Shown one piece after another: positions 42,595 through 52,283 of a stretch of DNA of 64,000 nt. The DNA comes from Nitrosomonas sp. (GTDB taxonomy: Bacteria; Pseudomonadota; Gammaproteobacteria; Burkholderiales; Nitrosomonadaceae): the NCBI GenBank assembly GCA_016708955.1, contig JADJES010000002.1, positions 62,001-126,000 of the forward strand, read 5' to 3'. The translations under genes were made by a program, and so were the position numbers. Position 1 is the stretch's first letter; each line of letters begins with the position of its first letter. The notes under the pieces were generated by a model. The model did no database searches. It was given only the letters and a program-made list of their open reading frames with translations, and was not told the DNA's origin.

Positions 42595-43869
42595 TCAGGA
42601 GGTGAACAGTACTGTAAATCGGGAGCCTTGACCTTTCGTGCTTTCAAAGGATGCTGTCCATCCATAACGCTCACAGATACGTTGAACGATTTTCAAGCCT
42701 AATCCGACTCTATTGGTGTCGCCCGAGTTGATCTTTGTATCATTTTTAAATATTCTATCCGACGTAGGCATGTCAATGCCTCGGCCGGTATCCCTGACCG
42801 TTAGCTGATTGGACTCTAATGACACCGTGATAGTGCCTTGCTCGGTATAGCGAAATGCATTTCGTATCAGATTGGCAACAAGAACACTGAGAATGCCAGG
42901 AGGAGCCGACACCTTTAGTGGTTCTTTTTCCTCAACTACCACTTCGACCGGTTTATTTCCTAGCCATACACGTTGTTGCTCAATCACCTTGCGGATAACT
43001 GGTCCGATTTCGCAAGCGTCATTGTATTTGACTGATTCGTTATTGATCTGCGCCAATATTAAGAAAGTTTCTATTAATTCAGACATCTCTCCGACCGCAC
43101 GTTGAATTCGCTGAATTCGCGCGTATTCCAAAGCAGATAAATCCGCTCTCGTGGCTAATACTTCTGCGGCCAAACTTATGTTGGTAATTGGGGTTCGTAA
43201 TTCATGACTTACATTGCTTGCAAATTCCTTCTCGCGAATCAACAGATGTTGCAATTGTTCATGATAATGCTGTAATTGACGAGCCAGAACGCCTATCTCG
43301 TCGTCACCAAATTCTGATAAATCCAGCGATTCGCCTGGCTGATTCTTAAATGTCTTAATTTGGTGAGCGAGCCGTCTGATAGGGCTGATAACATAATTTG
43401 CCAACCCCCAGCCGATAACGAATGCAAGCATCAGGGCAGCAATCGAACATAACCACACAAGGCGAATGAAATCACGTTCGCGGTTATGAATGCTAGTATA
43501 GTCGAACTGCACGGTGTACCGGGTATCGCCGATATGTTCGACCAATACCCGGTAATCTTGATTATCGTGCGTTACATCGTGTATGCCTTGGGGAAGGCTA
43601 CGTATATGTTCAGGTATTTTGGTCGTTTCATCGCGTGATGTAACGTAAATAATGATCGTCGTGCGCGGATGGGAAAAACCGGGTATCTGTGCACTTTCAG
43701 CCTGTAATTGAAATTCCCTAAGTTCAGCGTATAGAATGTCATCGAGCATGTTTGTCTCGATTGATTTTAATGCAATAACCAACCCAAAACCAAACATAAG
43801 GGTTAATGCGGCTCCGAATAATAAAAACGTAAGGGTGATGCGTCGGCTTAGGCGTTTAGTCTTCTGCAT
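42595..43869 (-). CDS. Sensor histidine kinase (HAMP, HisKA, HATPase)
   Basis: Membrane kinase of about 424 residues. The first membrane segment is LTFLLFGAALTLMFGFGLVIAL and the second LVWLCSIAALMLAFVIGWGLANYVISP, leading into a HAMP linker; a periplasmic domain lies between. The H box is FASNVSHELRTPITNISLAAE, followed by an ATPase domain with N box NLIRNAFRYTE, DTGRGID and GLGLKIVQRICERYGW. ATG 43869 (MQKTKRLSRRIT) overlaps the regulator gene by 14 bases and is preferred over the longer frame to 44007, which would cover that gene. The signal is unknown. Confidence 0.9.
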   Translation of the reverse strand: MQKTKRLSRRITLTFLLFGAALTLMFGFGLVIALKSIETNMLDDILYAELREFQLQAESAQIPGFSHPRTTIIIYVTSRDETTKIPEHIRSLPQGIHDVTHDNQDYRVLVEHIGDTRYTVQFDYTSIHNRERDFIRLVWLCSIAALMLAFVIGWGLANYVISPIRRLAHQIKTFKNQPGESLDLSEFGDDEIGVLARQLQHYHEQLQHLLIREKEFASNVSHELRTPITNISLAAEVLATRADLSALEYARIQRIQRAVGEMSELIETFLILAQINNESVKYNDACEIGPVIRKVIEQQRVWLGNKPVEVVVEEKEPLKVSAPPGILSVLVANLIRNAFRYTEQGTITVSLESNQLTVRDTGRGIDMPTSDRIFKNDTKINSGDTNRVGLGLKIVQRICERYGWTASFESTKGQGSRFTVLFTS

Positions 43870-44539
43870 TCTTATCCGTAAGTTTGAAACCAAAACCTCG
43901 CACAGTGTGTAAAAGCGGGCGATCAAATGGTTTGTCAACAATCTGGCGGAGATTGTAGAAATGGGTGCGTAAAGCATCACTTTCCGGAGGATTATCCTGC
44001 CAAACAACGTACTTGAGCTCTTCCCGAGGGATAGCCCGATGTGGGTTCTGCATCAAAAACATGAGCAATCGGAATAGCGTTGGATTGAGATCGATGCGCT
44101 TCCCAGCGCGATATGCTTTGTGAGCATCCACGTCGAGCAAGAGGTCTCCGATTTGTAATTGTGAAGCGGGTTTGCGGCGGATGCGTTCGGATAAGATTTT
44201 AATGCGCGCGGTCAGTTCTTTTAGAGAGAAAGGTTTTACCAGGTAATCATCCGCGCCTGATTCGAAGCCTTCCAATTTATTCTCGATTGAATCCCTGGCG
44301 GTTAGCATGAGTATAGGCACTAACTGTTGTGCATCTTGGCGAATTCGGCGGCAGAGGGTGATGCCATCAATGTCCGGTAAACCTAAATCCAAGATGACTA
44401 CGTCATAATCCTTCGTTATCGCCAGATTTAAGCCTGTCATGCCATCACTCGCCGTATCAATCGTATAACCCAAACCTTCCAAGTAATCACAGATGCTGGC
44501 GACGATGTCTTGGTTGTCCTCTATGATAAGTACTTTCAT
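43856..44539 (-). CDS. OmpR/PhoB-family response regulator
   Basis: 227 residues. The receiver has EDN near residue 8, the acceptor Asp in DVVILDLGLPDIDG (near residue 51), Thr in MLTARD and Lys in LVKPFSL. The C-terminal winged helix spans residues 130-222 (VDAHKAYRAGKRIDLNPTLFRLLMFLMQNPHRAIPREEL...HTVRGFGFKLT). It is the partner of the downstream kinase in one operon. Confidence 0.93.
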   Translation of the reverse strand: MKVLIIEDNQDIVASICDYLEGLGYTIDTASDGMTGLNLAITKDYDVVILDLGLPDIDGITLCRRIRQDAQQLVPILMLTARDSIENKLEGFESGADDYLVKPFSLKELTARIKILSERIRRKPASQLQIGDLLLDVDAHKAYRAGKRIDLNPTLFRLLMFLMQNPHRAIPREELKYVVWQDNPPESDALRTHFYNLRQIVDKPFDRPLLHTVRGFGFKLTDKNAED

Positions 44540-44548
44540 GGAATGTTC

Positions 44549-44716
44549 CTAGGAGTCTGTCAGACTCAAGCAATCATAGCGAGCCGAGTGGGAGATCGAG
44601 TGCATATTTTCTCTATTTTTTGGCGCATAGTCGATCTATGTAACGAGAAATTGAGGAAATATGAACCGTTATCCCACTGGTGCAGTAGATTGACCTTAAG
44701 TCCGACAGATTCCTAG
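44549..44716. repeat. 168-bp inverted-repeat element, family B, copy 2
   Basis: Same length as the copy at 26372-26539 but in the opposite orientation, with several substitutions. The ends read CTAGGAGTCTGTCAGACT and TTAAGTCCGACAGATTCCTAG. It lies in the promoter region of the OmpR-type operon, 9 bases before its start codon. Confidence 0.82.
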
Positions 44717-45061
44717 CTAAGATGAAAAGCCAAAAACAAGCAAAACAACAATCTCGAAATTGACTGCACATAGAGAGGCTGGAATATCGAGAAGGTGCAA
44801 AAGTTCTCATATGGTTGCAATTTTAGCTATTGGTGATTACGTATCTGTATGGTATTTAGCGCAATTTCAACGTGCTCAATCATGTGTTATTAGGTTCATC
44901 CGGCAGCCATTGTTTCTCTGCACTATCATTAGACATCTCTAAAAACCCAAATTTCGTCACAACACTTTTTTGCTCGTGCCTCGTGTTGTTTAGAACTTTG
45001 AATTTTTAGAGGCGCCCTATTGACGGTGCTTTTTAGGATCGGTCATCTAATTGTTTATTCT
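44717..45061. other. Intergenic region with a repeat and an IS-end-like motif
   Basis: No gene. GGTTCATCCGGCA at 44893-44905 is identical to the first 13 bases of the 24-bp ISL3-type terminal repeat. A family C repeat is at 44931-45017. Open frames here are chance. Confidence 0.5.
44931..45017. repeat. 87-bp inverted-repeat element, family C, short copy 2
   Basis: Shares CCAAATTTCGTCACAACACTT and TGCTCGTGCCTCGTGTTG with the copy at 32064-32203 but lacks about 53 internal bases. The ends are CTCTAAAAACC and AATTTTTAGAGGCGCCC. Confidence 0.8.
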
Positions 45062-45472
45062 TTATGCTTTTGGTGGACGAACCAATAGTATCGAAGAATT
45101 GACTTTTGCGATGAGCTGTTCGGCAACAGAGCCAACGATGAAACGCTCCAATCCTCTACGGTTGGATGTTCCTACTACCAGTAAGTCTGCATTCCAAGCG
45201 GCGGTGGCAGCCGCGATAGCTTCGGTAATTCCATTCAAACCATATCCGGCTTCAGCTTCCAAAAGACGGGTCTCGACATTCAATGCATTAATGGAAGACT
45301 TGGCTTGATTCAGTATCTCAGCACCCGTCTCTTTTTTGGATATAGTATCGCTGCCTACGGAATGGACGATGCATAACGTTGCAGTATACGTATTGGCAAT
45401 ATTTTCTGCTTCCGCTAATGCCTGCTTAGCAGTTTCGCTACCATCGACAGCGACCATGATTCTTTTGTACAT
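45062..45472 (-). CDS. Universal stress protein (UspA family)
   Basis: 136 residues, one Usp domain. It begins MYKRIMVAVDGSETAKQALAEA and ends with the nucleotide-binding pattern GTSNRRGLERFIVGSVAEQLIAKVNSSILLVR (G-2x-G-9x-G-S type), so it probably binds ATP. It follows the SulP transporter gene on the same strand 100 bases downstream, a pairing seen often with SulP-type anion or bicarbonate transporters. Confidence 0.92.
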   Translation of the reverse strand: MYKRIMVAVDGSETAKQALAEAENIANTYTATLCIVHSVGSDTISKKETGAEILNQAKSSINALNVETRLLEAEAGYGLNGITEAIAAATAAWNADLLVVGTSNRRGLERFIVGSVAEQLIAKVNSSILLVRPPKA

Positions 45473-45571
45473 AGAGATACTCCTTCATGAATATTGATTC
45501 TGTTGGAGAGCAAAGTTTTAATATACTTTCTCTCGAACACTAAACTTTACTTAAATGTTAGGCAGAGATAA

Positions 45572-46896
45572 TTATTGTAAATTGTTGCGGTCATTTTTTA
45601 GACTATCAAAATATCGTTTGACAACAGATTTAACTGGCATATGTTCGTGTTGAGTATAGATCATGAAATGAACAATGGCGTGTATCGCCATGGCAACCAA
45701 TAAGCCCTCAAAAATGCCAACCTGAAAGACCAAGCCGGCGGTTAAACACGCCAGCATTAACGCATAAGGGCCGTAATGCGTAACATGCACCAGCCCGGCA
45801 ATCATTTTGTAGCCGGTAAACAACATGATCGCCGCTAATGAAAATTTCGGCAAATAATCCAGATACTGCGGGTTAAATGTAAAAAAACAAACCACAGAAC
45901 CAATAATCAAAACAGAAAACTTGGTCATTGCGCCAGCCAGTTTATTGGTTGTGCTCTTGGCCAGACCATCCAGGTTGGTCATGCCATGAAAAAGCTTGAA
46001 CCCATGTTAGCTATCCAAATAGCAAGCAAGCTATTGTTACTATTAGTTTTGCGCTTTAATGGATCAATTTTTTCAATGGCCGCGTTACTCATGACTTGTT
46101 CAATGACGTCAACAATTGCTAGCATAGCGCAGAAAAGAACCATATAAACCAGCATCATAGGAGCGACATCCGCTACTGGTAATGGCAGCTTGAGATAAAG
46201 ATCAACATCTTCCACAAAAATCATGGGCACAGTAACAAATTGTGCCAGTAACACACCGCCGATGATCAACACAAAATATGGAATGGCGGGCTGAGTATCT
46301 TTGAATTTGGAAAACAGAAGTAAAAATACGCCGAGACCGGCTGCAGAAATGGCGATCATCTGGATACGCGCGCTATTCCAGAACTCTTCGGTTATCGATT
46401 CTTCAGGTATTTCGTAGGTGAACTCGGAAAACTTCAATAATATTTTCAATCCCACACCTGCCAATAGCCCCTCAACCAGATAAACTGGAACTGCAATGAG
46501 CAGGTATCGTTGCCAGTTAAACTTCCAGATGACGGCTTGCATTAATGCAGTGAGGAAGATACAGAATGCCATATTTTCCCATCCGAAACTGGCTACACCT
46601 AAGGCTAGCACAGGAGCCAGCCCTGCTGCAACGCCAGGTGAGCCGATAAAATTACCTGGTTTAAACCAGGCATTGATCCAACCAATTAAAGAAGCAAACG
46701 CGACTGTGGCTAACGCGATTTTGATTGGATAATCGGACATAATCGCAATACCAATCGTTAATGGAATTGCCATAGCGCCAGTGATTAAACCTGCGGCAGT
46801 ATCGCGCAATACGTACTGCGTCTGAAAGGCTGCTGATCCTGTGTCTTGTGTTTGCTGACTGCTTGAGGGCGACTTGTTTTCTGTTTGTGATTTCAT
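45572..46896 (-). pseudogene. SulP-family anion transporter, frameshifted
   Basis: Two overlapping frames make one transporter: 46896-45979 (305 codons, helices 1-8, with AIPLTIGIAIMSDYPIKIALATVAFASLIGWINAWF and SPGVAAGLAPVLALG) and 45982-45572 (136 codons, from MTNLDGLAKSTTNKLAGAMTKFS). The join falls inside the conserved NMGSSFF(G)GMTNLDGLAKS segment at about 45985, where one base is missing. The family usually imports sulfate, bicarbonate or another anion. Translation restart at the ATGA overlap could make two halves, but a single-base error or mutation is more likely. There is no C-terminal STAS domain. Confidence 0.82.
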
Positions 46897-47217
46897 GAGT
46901 TATTATTCCTCTAATTTAACAAATAATAGTGACATAACCTAAACCAAGGGAGGAGCAAACTAAATACCGTACAACTAAGGTTTCTAGGATCACCTTGATA
47001 ATGCATATATATATAACTTAACTCCTGTCAATATCTTGTTAAGTTTCTGTCAAGGTTTCGTTAAGGTTTCTGGTTATCTCGATGAATACGTATATTCGGG
47101 TTGTTATGGTCTAATTTTTCCGGATGCTTTGCTCAGTAGGTGTCACATACTTTGCCTGAGACATGGCCGGAAAAAAGAGCATGACCAGAGAAATTGGGTT
47201 AGCGCGTACCTACCAAT
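46897..47217. other. 321-bp intergenic region
   Basis: Holds the promoter region of the SulP gene and the 3' flank of the HAD phosphatase gene. A short TATATATATA run is at about 47006. Nothing else stands out. Confidence 0.5.
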
Positions 47218-47988
47218 TTATCTCAATAAGCCGCTGAGTAACCTGTAATCAACCCACTCTTTATCAAGAGTTGTCATGCTTTTGATTTGGGTGAACGGCT
47301 GGAATGGCTCGCCAAGATCTGATAAAACTGCGACTGCGCCGTTAAAATCTTGTAAACGCGTATAACCACTTACCGTGATGAGCGTAGGGAGGTTTGCAGC
47401 CAATGCAGACTTCAAGCCATTTTCCGAATCTTCGATAGCGATGCATTGTTGCGCGGTCAGTTTGAGTTGGTTGAGTACCCATTGGTAAATATCGGGTGCC
47501 GGTTTTTTCATTGGCACAATATCTCCGGCACCGATCACGTCGAACCAGCCGATCGATTCTTCGCCCAAGGTCGATTCTAGCAGCGCGGTAACATTCTCCA
47601 TGGTCGTTGTTGTTGCAATCGCGAGTTTTATTTTTTCCTGGCGCAACTCATGGATTAATCGCGCGACTCCCGGGCGTAGCGGGATGCTGCCGGTTTCCAT
47701 CAGTGACTCGAAATATTTGGTTTTGGTTTTGTGTAAGCTGATAATCCAGTCTGTTAAATCGCTTTTATTGAGTGTAGCCGGAACATATCTTTCTATATAA
47801 TAGCGGATTCTTTCTTTTCCACCAGTGACTTGTAATAGTTCGCCATAAAGATCGATATCCCAATTCCAGTCGAGATTAAATTGTTTAAATGCTGCATTGA
47901 AGGCAAGACGGTGGCCATCTTGCTCGGTGTCAGCAAGCGTGCCATCAACATCAAAAAGTACGGCTTGAAGTTTATTCTGTGTATTTGT
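47218..47988 (-). CDS. HAD-family hydrolase (CbbY-like phosphatase)
   Basis: 256 residues of a Rossmann-type phosphatase. Motif I is FDVDGTLADTEQDGHR (both Asp present), the cap region follows, motif II is in AIATTTT, motif III is the Lys of MKKPAPDIY and motif IV is AIEDSENGLKSALAA. CbbY-type enzymes act on sugar phosphates such as xylulose 1,5-bisphosphate next to the Calvin cycle, but there is no cbb cluster here, so the substrate is open. ATG 47988 (MTNTQNKLQAVLF) fits the family better than the frame start at 48012. Confidence 0.88.
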   Translation of the reverse strand, partial: TNTQNKLQAVLFDVDGTLADTEQDGHRLAFNAAFKQFNLDWNWDIDLYGELLQVTGGKERIRYYIERYVPATLNKSDLTDWIISLHKTKTKYFESLMETGSIPLRPGVARLIHELRQEKIKLAIATTTTMENVTALLESTLGEESIGWFDVIGAGDIVPMKKPAPDIYQWVLNQLKLTAQQCIAIEDSENGLKSALAANLPTLITVSGYTRLQDFNGAVAVLSDLGEPFQPFTQIKSMTTLDKEWVDYRLLSGLLR

Positions 47989-47992
47989 CATC

Positions 47993-49036
47993 TTAATTCT
48001 GTTTATTTTCAAATGGATTATAGCTGGCTCGCTGCAGGCGATCCCTAATGGCTAACCAGCTAGGATGATCAGGCGGTGCTTCTATTATCATATAATCAAA
48101 TGCTGCCTGATCAAACTGGCGTAATTTAGCATAGAGTTGCTGACCATAAGTGATCGGATCTGCAGGCATGGAGAAATGCTGGATAGATTGATCCGAAGGT
48201 TGCGACTGGCTGATATCGGACCATGTCATAACGAGCACTCGCGAACCTTGCGCAGCTAAAGCTAAGGTGCGATCCCATAGGTGCTTTGTCGAATATATTT
48301 TTAAGGGTGTTGCTGGCGCGTAATGTGCTGGTAATGATCCGGATGTACGTATCGTCTGACTTGTGTTGTGCGCTAACATAATCGGGCGATCCAGCACGGA
48401 CTCCAGTGCGGATGCCGCAATTCCACCTGGCCGGAGTATCATCGGTGATTGATCATGAAAACTGATGATCGTACTTTCCAAGCCTACATCACAGGCGCCG
48501 CCATCCAGGATCATATCGACCGCCGCACCCAACTCCTCTCGCACATGTGCCGCTGTAGTTGGGCTGATTCGTCCAAAACGGTTTGCGGATGGTGCGGCCA
48601 GGGATTTTTCCGGTCCCAATGCGTCAAGTAAAGCCAGTGCAACAGGATGCGCCGGTATGCGCAAGCCCACGGTATCCTGTCCGCCAGTAACGCTATCGGG
48701 TATGCGGCGGCTGCGTTGCAGAATCAATGTGAGTGGCCCGGGCCAGAAGTGACTGGCTAGCTGCCAAGCAGAATCTGGTATTGCTTGTGCCCAGTAATGC
48801 AAATGGAAAATATCGCCGATATGAACGATGAGCGGATGATCAATAGGCCGCCGTTTTATTTGGTAGATTTTATTGACAGCATCCAGGTTGGTGACATCTG
48901 CGCCGAGACCATAAACCGTTTCAGTAGGGAAAGCCACTGTGCCGCCTTCGCGCAATATCTGGGCGGCTGCAGTAATCTGATTCTGTTGCTCCGCTGTCAA
49001 ATCGGGTTTATTTTGACTGTGCTGTGTGTTTTTCAT
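47993..49036 (-). CDS. L-threonylcarbamoyladenylate synthase (Sua5/TsaC)
   Basis: 347 residues with an N-terminal YrdC domain and a C-terminal Sua5 domain. It makes threonylcarbamoyl-AMP for the t6A modification of tRNAs reading ANN codons. Hallmarks are GGTVAFPTETVYGLGADVTN, IKRRPIDHPLIVHI, GLRIPAHPVALALL, LAAPSANRFGRISPTTAAHV and the linker MILRPGGI leading to the SGSLPAHYAPATPL segment of the Sua5 domain. The stop lies 5 bases before the HAD gene start. Confidence 0.94.
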   Translation of the reverse strand: MKNTQHSQNKPDLTAEQQNQITAAAQILREGGTVAFPTETVYGLGADVTNLDAVNKIYQIKRRPIDHPLIVHIGDIFHLHYWAQAIPDSAWQLASHFWPGPLTLILQRSRRIPDSVTGGQDTVGLRIPAHPVALALLDALGPEKSLAAPSANRFGRISPTTAAHVREELGAAVDMILDGGACDVGLESTIISFHDQSPMILRPGGIAASALESVLDRPIMLAHNTSQTIRTSGSLPAHYAPATPLKIYSTKHLWDRTLALAAQGSRVLVMTWSDISQSQPSDQSIQHFSMPADPITYGQQLYAKLRQFDQAAFDYMIIEAPPDHPSWLAIRDRLQRASYNPFENKQN

Positions 49037-49098
49037 TCGTGTGGTGATACGTCTTGGTTTCTAAGTCAAATGAAAGCGGTAGCGGTTCATAAATGAAA

Positions 49099-50271
49099 TC
49101 ACGGTATATTGTCGTGCCAGTCATAACCGAGCACACCTTGCATCATACGTACGATATAAAAACTCAGCCAGTTCACAATATAATTGCGCCATGAGAAGAA
49201 GCCTTTGTGTGCTGGCGTTACAGCGATGGATTCTTCTGCAATCGCGGTTTTTAAACTTGTTCTGAGCTCAAGCGCAAATTGATGACCTTCAATAATGATA
49301 TTGGCTTCGCGCGCCAGCAGCAAACTAAAAGGATCAATGTTGGAAGAACCCACGGTTGACCAATGCTGATCAATAACTGCTACTTTTGCATGCAAATAAC
49401 TGCGATTATATTCATAAATTTTTATCCCAGCTTTCAATAGATTTTCATAAAGTGCCTGAGTTGCATGGTGCTGCAAACGATATTCAATTTTACCTTGCAA
49501 TAAAAGCTCAACAGTTACGCCACGTTGAGCGGCATTTTTCAGCGCGTTGCTAAACTTTCTTCCTGGCAGAAAATAAGCGTTGGCAATGATAATTTCGGTA
49601 TGTGCCTGGTTGATGGCTTCTGAATAAGCGTGCTCAATGTCATGACGATGTCGCCAGTTATCGCGTATCACAAATGCGGCTTTTTGATCTCCGCAAGGTC
49701 TGTCTACCGGCTTTATGGTAACCGGAATAACCCAGCGTTTCTTTAAATGCACCCACGCGACTAACATCCATAAATGCTTCACAGCCTTATGGATCTGAAT
49801 AAGTAGCGGGCCTTTAATAACAACAGCATAATCAAAACGCGGTGTTAATTTTTCCGGATTATGTTGATCATCAATGATATTGATGCCACCGGCAAAAGCG
49901 ATTTGTGCATCAATAATCACGAGCTTGCGGTGCATCCGGCGTAACCGATAACGCCGTGGCATTGAAAAAATAAATTCAGGCCGGAATATGAGTACCTTCA
50001 TGCCGGCATGAAGCATGCTGTCAATTTCTTCTCGCGGAAAATCCTGCGAACCGAAACCATCCAGCAGCAGGTGGACGGATACACCGCGTTGTGCTGCACG
50101 TTTTAAAGCCGCTGAGATTTTTCTGCCAATGGCATCGTACTCAAAAATATAAGTCTCGATGTGTATTTCTGTTTGTGCTTTCTCTATTGCTGCTTCTAAT
50201 TCCGGAAAATATTCGTCGCCATTGTGCAGCAGGGTTATGTGGTTACTATCAACAAAATGGGGATCTTTCAT
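49099..50271 (-). CDS. clsB: Cardiolipin synthase B-type phospholipase D
   Basis: 390-residue PLD-superfamily enzyme joining phosphatidylglycerol (or phosphatidylethanolamine) to form cardiolipin. Both HKD motifs are present: HRKLVIIDAQIAFAGGINIID near residue 118 and HAKVAVIDQHWSTVGSSNIDP near residue 297. The N-terminal NGDEYFPELEAAIEKAQTEIHIETYIFEYD is typical of ClsB, which lacks the N-terminal membrane helices of ClsA. The C-terminal basic/hydrophobic region may bind membrane. Confidence 0.88.
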   Translation of the reverse strand: MKDPHFVDSNHITLLHNGDEYFPELEAAIEKAQTEIHIETYIFEYDAIGRKISAALKRAAQRGVSVHLLLDGFGSQDFPREEIDSMLHAGMKVLIFRPEFIFSMPRRYRLRRMHRKLVIIDAQIAFAGGINIIDDQHNPEKLTPRFDYAVVIKGPLLIQIHKAVKHLWMLVAWVHLKKRWVIPVTIKPVDRPCGDQKAAFVIRDNWRHRHDIEHAYSEAINQAHTEIIIANAYFLPGRKFSNALKNAAQRGVTVELLLQGKIEYRLQHHATQALYENLLKAGIKIYEYNRSYLHAKVAVIDQHWSTVGSSNIDPFSLLLAREANIIIEGHQFALELRTSLKTAIAEESIAVTPAHKGFFSWRNYIVNWLSFYIVRMMQGVLGYDWHDNIP

Positions 50272-50392
50272 GTGCGGATTAAATTTTCTGATAGTGCCGC
50301 ATGCGTCATTATGTGCTGGTTAGCTCCGGAATATCTCTGGGAACGTGTCGCTAACGATTTGCAGATTCTCAGGCACTTGGCTATATCTGAAA

Positions 50393-51490
50393 CTATGAAA
50401 TCTTCAACATTCTATCCAACGCCAATTTTGCAAGCTTGGCTTCATCCTGTGGGACTTTGATCTGATTCACGACATTGCCATTGACCAGATTTTCCAGTGC
50501 CCAAGCCAGATGCTGCGGATCAATTCGGGCCATCGTCGAACACATGCATACCATGGGTGACATAAACTGAACAATTTTTCCTTGGGATTTGAATTCTTCA
50601 GTGATCCGGCTGACCAGATTGAGTTCAGTGCCAACTAACCAGCGTGTGCCGCTTTTTGCTTCTGCAATGGTCCTAATGATGTATTCCGTAGATCCGACGT
50701 AATCGGATGCTTTGCAGACCTCAAAACTACATTCCGGGTGAGAAATGACGCTCCCATCGGGATATTGATTACGGAAACGAACAATATGCTGTGGTTGAAA
50801 CATTTGATGAACTGAGCAATGGCCTTTCCAGAGTAAAATTTTAGCCTTCTTAATTTGTTCAACGGTCAACCCGCCCATTGGCTCATCAAAATTCCATACT
50901 GGCATTTCATCGAGTGGAATGCCCAGTTGATGCCCACTCCAACGACCGAGATGCTGATCAGGAAAAAACAAAACCTTTTCCCGCTGATTAAATGACCAAA
51001 GCAAAACTTTACTGGCATTACTGGATGTGCAGACAATACCCTCGTGCTCACCACAAAAAGCTTTAAGGTCTGCCGCAGAGTTAATGTAAGTGACCGGAGT
51101 GATTGATTCATCGGGATCCAATATTTCCGAAAGTTCACGCCAAGCACGCTCAACATTGGAAAGATTGGCCATATCTGCCATGGAACAACCGGCAGCCAGA
51201 TCGGGTAAAATAGCAATCTGTTCCGGGCTGGAGAGGATGTCTGCCACTTCAGCCATGAAATGAACCCCGCAGAAAATCAGATAATCAGCGTCAGTTTGTG
51301 CTGCAAGGTAAGAAAGTTTTAAGGAATCGCCCGTCAGATCGGCATGCCGATATACATCTGCACGCTGATAATGGTGTGCCAGAATAACAGCGCGTTTTCC
51401 CAGAATATTTTTGGCCGCAACAATGCGTTGCGCGCATGTTTCATCCTGCAACTGATCATATTTCTCGAATTCAAAGGCTTCTTGATGCAT
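50393..51490 (-). CDS. nadA: Quinolinate synthase A
   Basis: 365-residue [4Fe-4S] enzyme of NAD synthesis that condenses iminoaspartate and dihydroxyacetone phosphate. Conserved features: ILAHHYQRADVYRHAD, YLIFCGVHFMAEVADIL (first Cys ligand), CTSSNASKVLLW and SHPECSFEV (second), and MCSTMARIDPQHLAWALENL (third). Full length. It is divergent from lptC. No nadB or nadC is next to it in the window. Confidence 0.96.
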   Translation of the reverse strand: MHQEAFEFEKYDQLQDETCAQRIVAAKNILGKRAVILAHHYQRADVYRHADLTGDSLKLSYLAAQTDADYLIFCGVHFMAEVADILSSPEQIAILPDLAAGCSMADMANLSNVERAWRELSEILDPDESITPVTYINSAADLKAFCGEHEGIVCTSSNASKVLLWSFNQREKVLFFPDQHLGRWSGHQLGIPLDEMPVWNFDEPMGGLTVEQIKKAKILLWKGHCSVHQMFQPQHIVRFRNQYPDGSVISHPECSFEVCKASDYVGSTEYIIRTIAEAKSGTRWLVGTELNLVSRITEEFKSQGKIVQFMSPMVCMCSTMARIDPQHLAWALENLVNGNVVNQIKVPQDEAKLAKLALDRMLKIS

Positions 51491-51629
51491 TGCGACTTTT
51501 TTCTTCCCAATGGTTTATCAAATAATGCACATTACTCTATCCTAAGATATGGATTCGTGCATGAAATTTAAAGATCTATTGAAAGAAAGGTACAAGAATC
51601 GATTCGTTAAATGGAGATTAGTGTTCTGT

Positions 51630-51635
51630 TATAAT
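51630..51635 (+). promoter_or_regulatory. Candidate -10 element for the lpt-rpoN operon
   Basis: TATAAT at 51630-51635, with TTAAAT at 51607-51612 as a weak -35 element 17 bases upstream. It lies 80 bases before lptC in the divergent nadA/lptC spacer. Position and a consensus -10 support it; no other data. Confidence 0.45.
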
Positions 51636-51716
51636 TTAAAAAAGTGCATTTTTTAATCAATAGGGTTAGATTGATACCCGGTATTCTGGGAATAATGAAA
51701 CGAGTAATATTTCTAA

Positions 51717-52283
51717 ATGGTTAATCGCCTACATATCAGCTTTCCTTTGGTTCTACTAATCTTTTTGGCATTATTGACATTCTGGCTGGATCGAATAACA
51801 CGGCCAGTAGAACAGGTTGGAGATGATAACTTGTACGTCAATCCAGATTATATTGTAGAAGAGCTCTCCGGTATTCGCATGGATCACGAGCGGGAGATTC
51901 AGCGTAAATTTACAGCTAAGAAGCTATTTCATTACCTCAACGAGGAGGTGACGCAGATGGAGCAAGTAAGTTTTATTAATATCGAGCCAGAAAAGCAGTT
52001 GATACGATTGCATGCAGATAAAGCTGAAGTAAAAAGCAAAGGTAAAAATATTTATTTAACAGGAAATGTGACTGTAGCCAGAGGAGCGGATGATGAAAAG
52101 ACTAAGATTACCCTGATGACTGATTTCTTGCATCTTATTCCGGATGAGGATTTGGTTAAGACAGATCAAGCGGTGACTATCTCAAGATTGAATACCACGA
52201 TCCATTCAACCGGTTTGGAATTCAATAATCGTATTGGAGTGATACAGCTCCTATCCAAAGTAAAAGCTGTGAATATAAAATGA
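51717..52283 (+). CDS. lptC: Lipopolysaccharide export protein LptC
   Basis: 188-residue bitopic inner-membrane protein that receives lipopolysaccharide from LptB2FG and passes it to LptA. One N-terminal membrane segment (FPLVLLIFLALLTFWLD) precedes a periplasmic beta-jellyroll domain with the patterns NPDYIVEELSGIRMDHEREIQRKFTAKKLFHY. The stop overlaps lptA (ATGA). Confidence 0.92.
   Translation: MVNRLHISFPLVLLIFLALLTFWLDRITRPVEQVGDDNLYVNPDYIVEELSGIRMDHEREIQRKFTAKKLFHYLNEEVTQMEQVSFINIEPEKQLIRLHADKAEVKSKGKNIYLTGNVTVARGADDEKTKITLMTDFLHLIPDEDLVKTDQAVTISRLNTTIHSTGLEFNNRIGVIQLLSKVKAVNIK

Noticed and set aside
45979..45985. ATGA overlap in the SulP region read as two separate genes
   Set aside because: The break falls inside a conserved segment of one transporter, so a frameshifted single gene is more likely.
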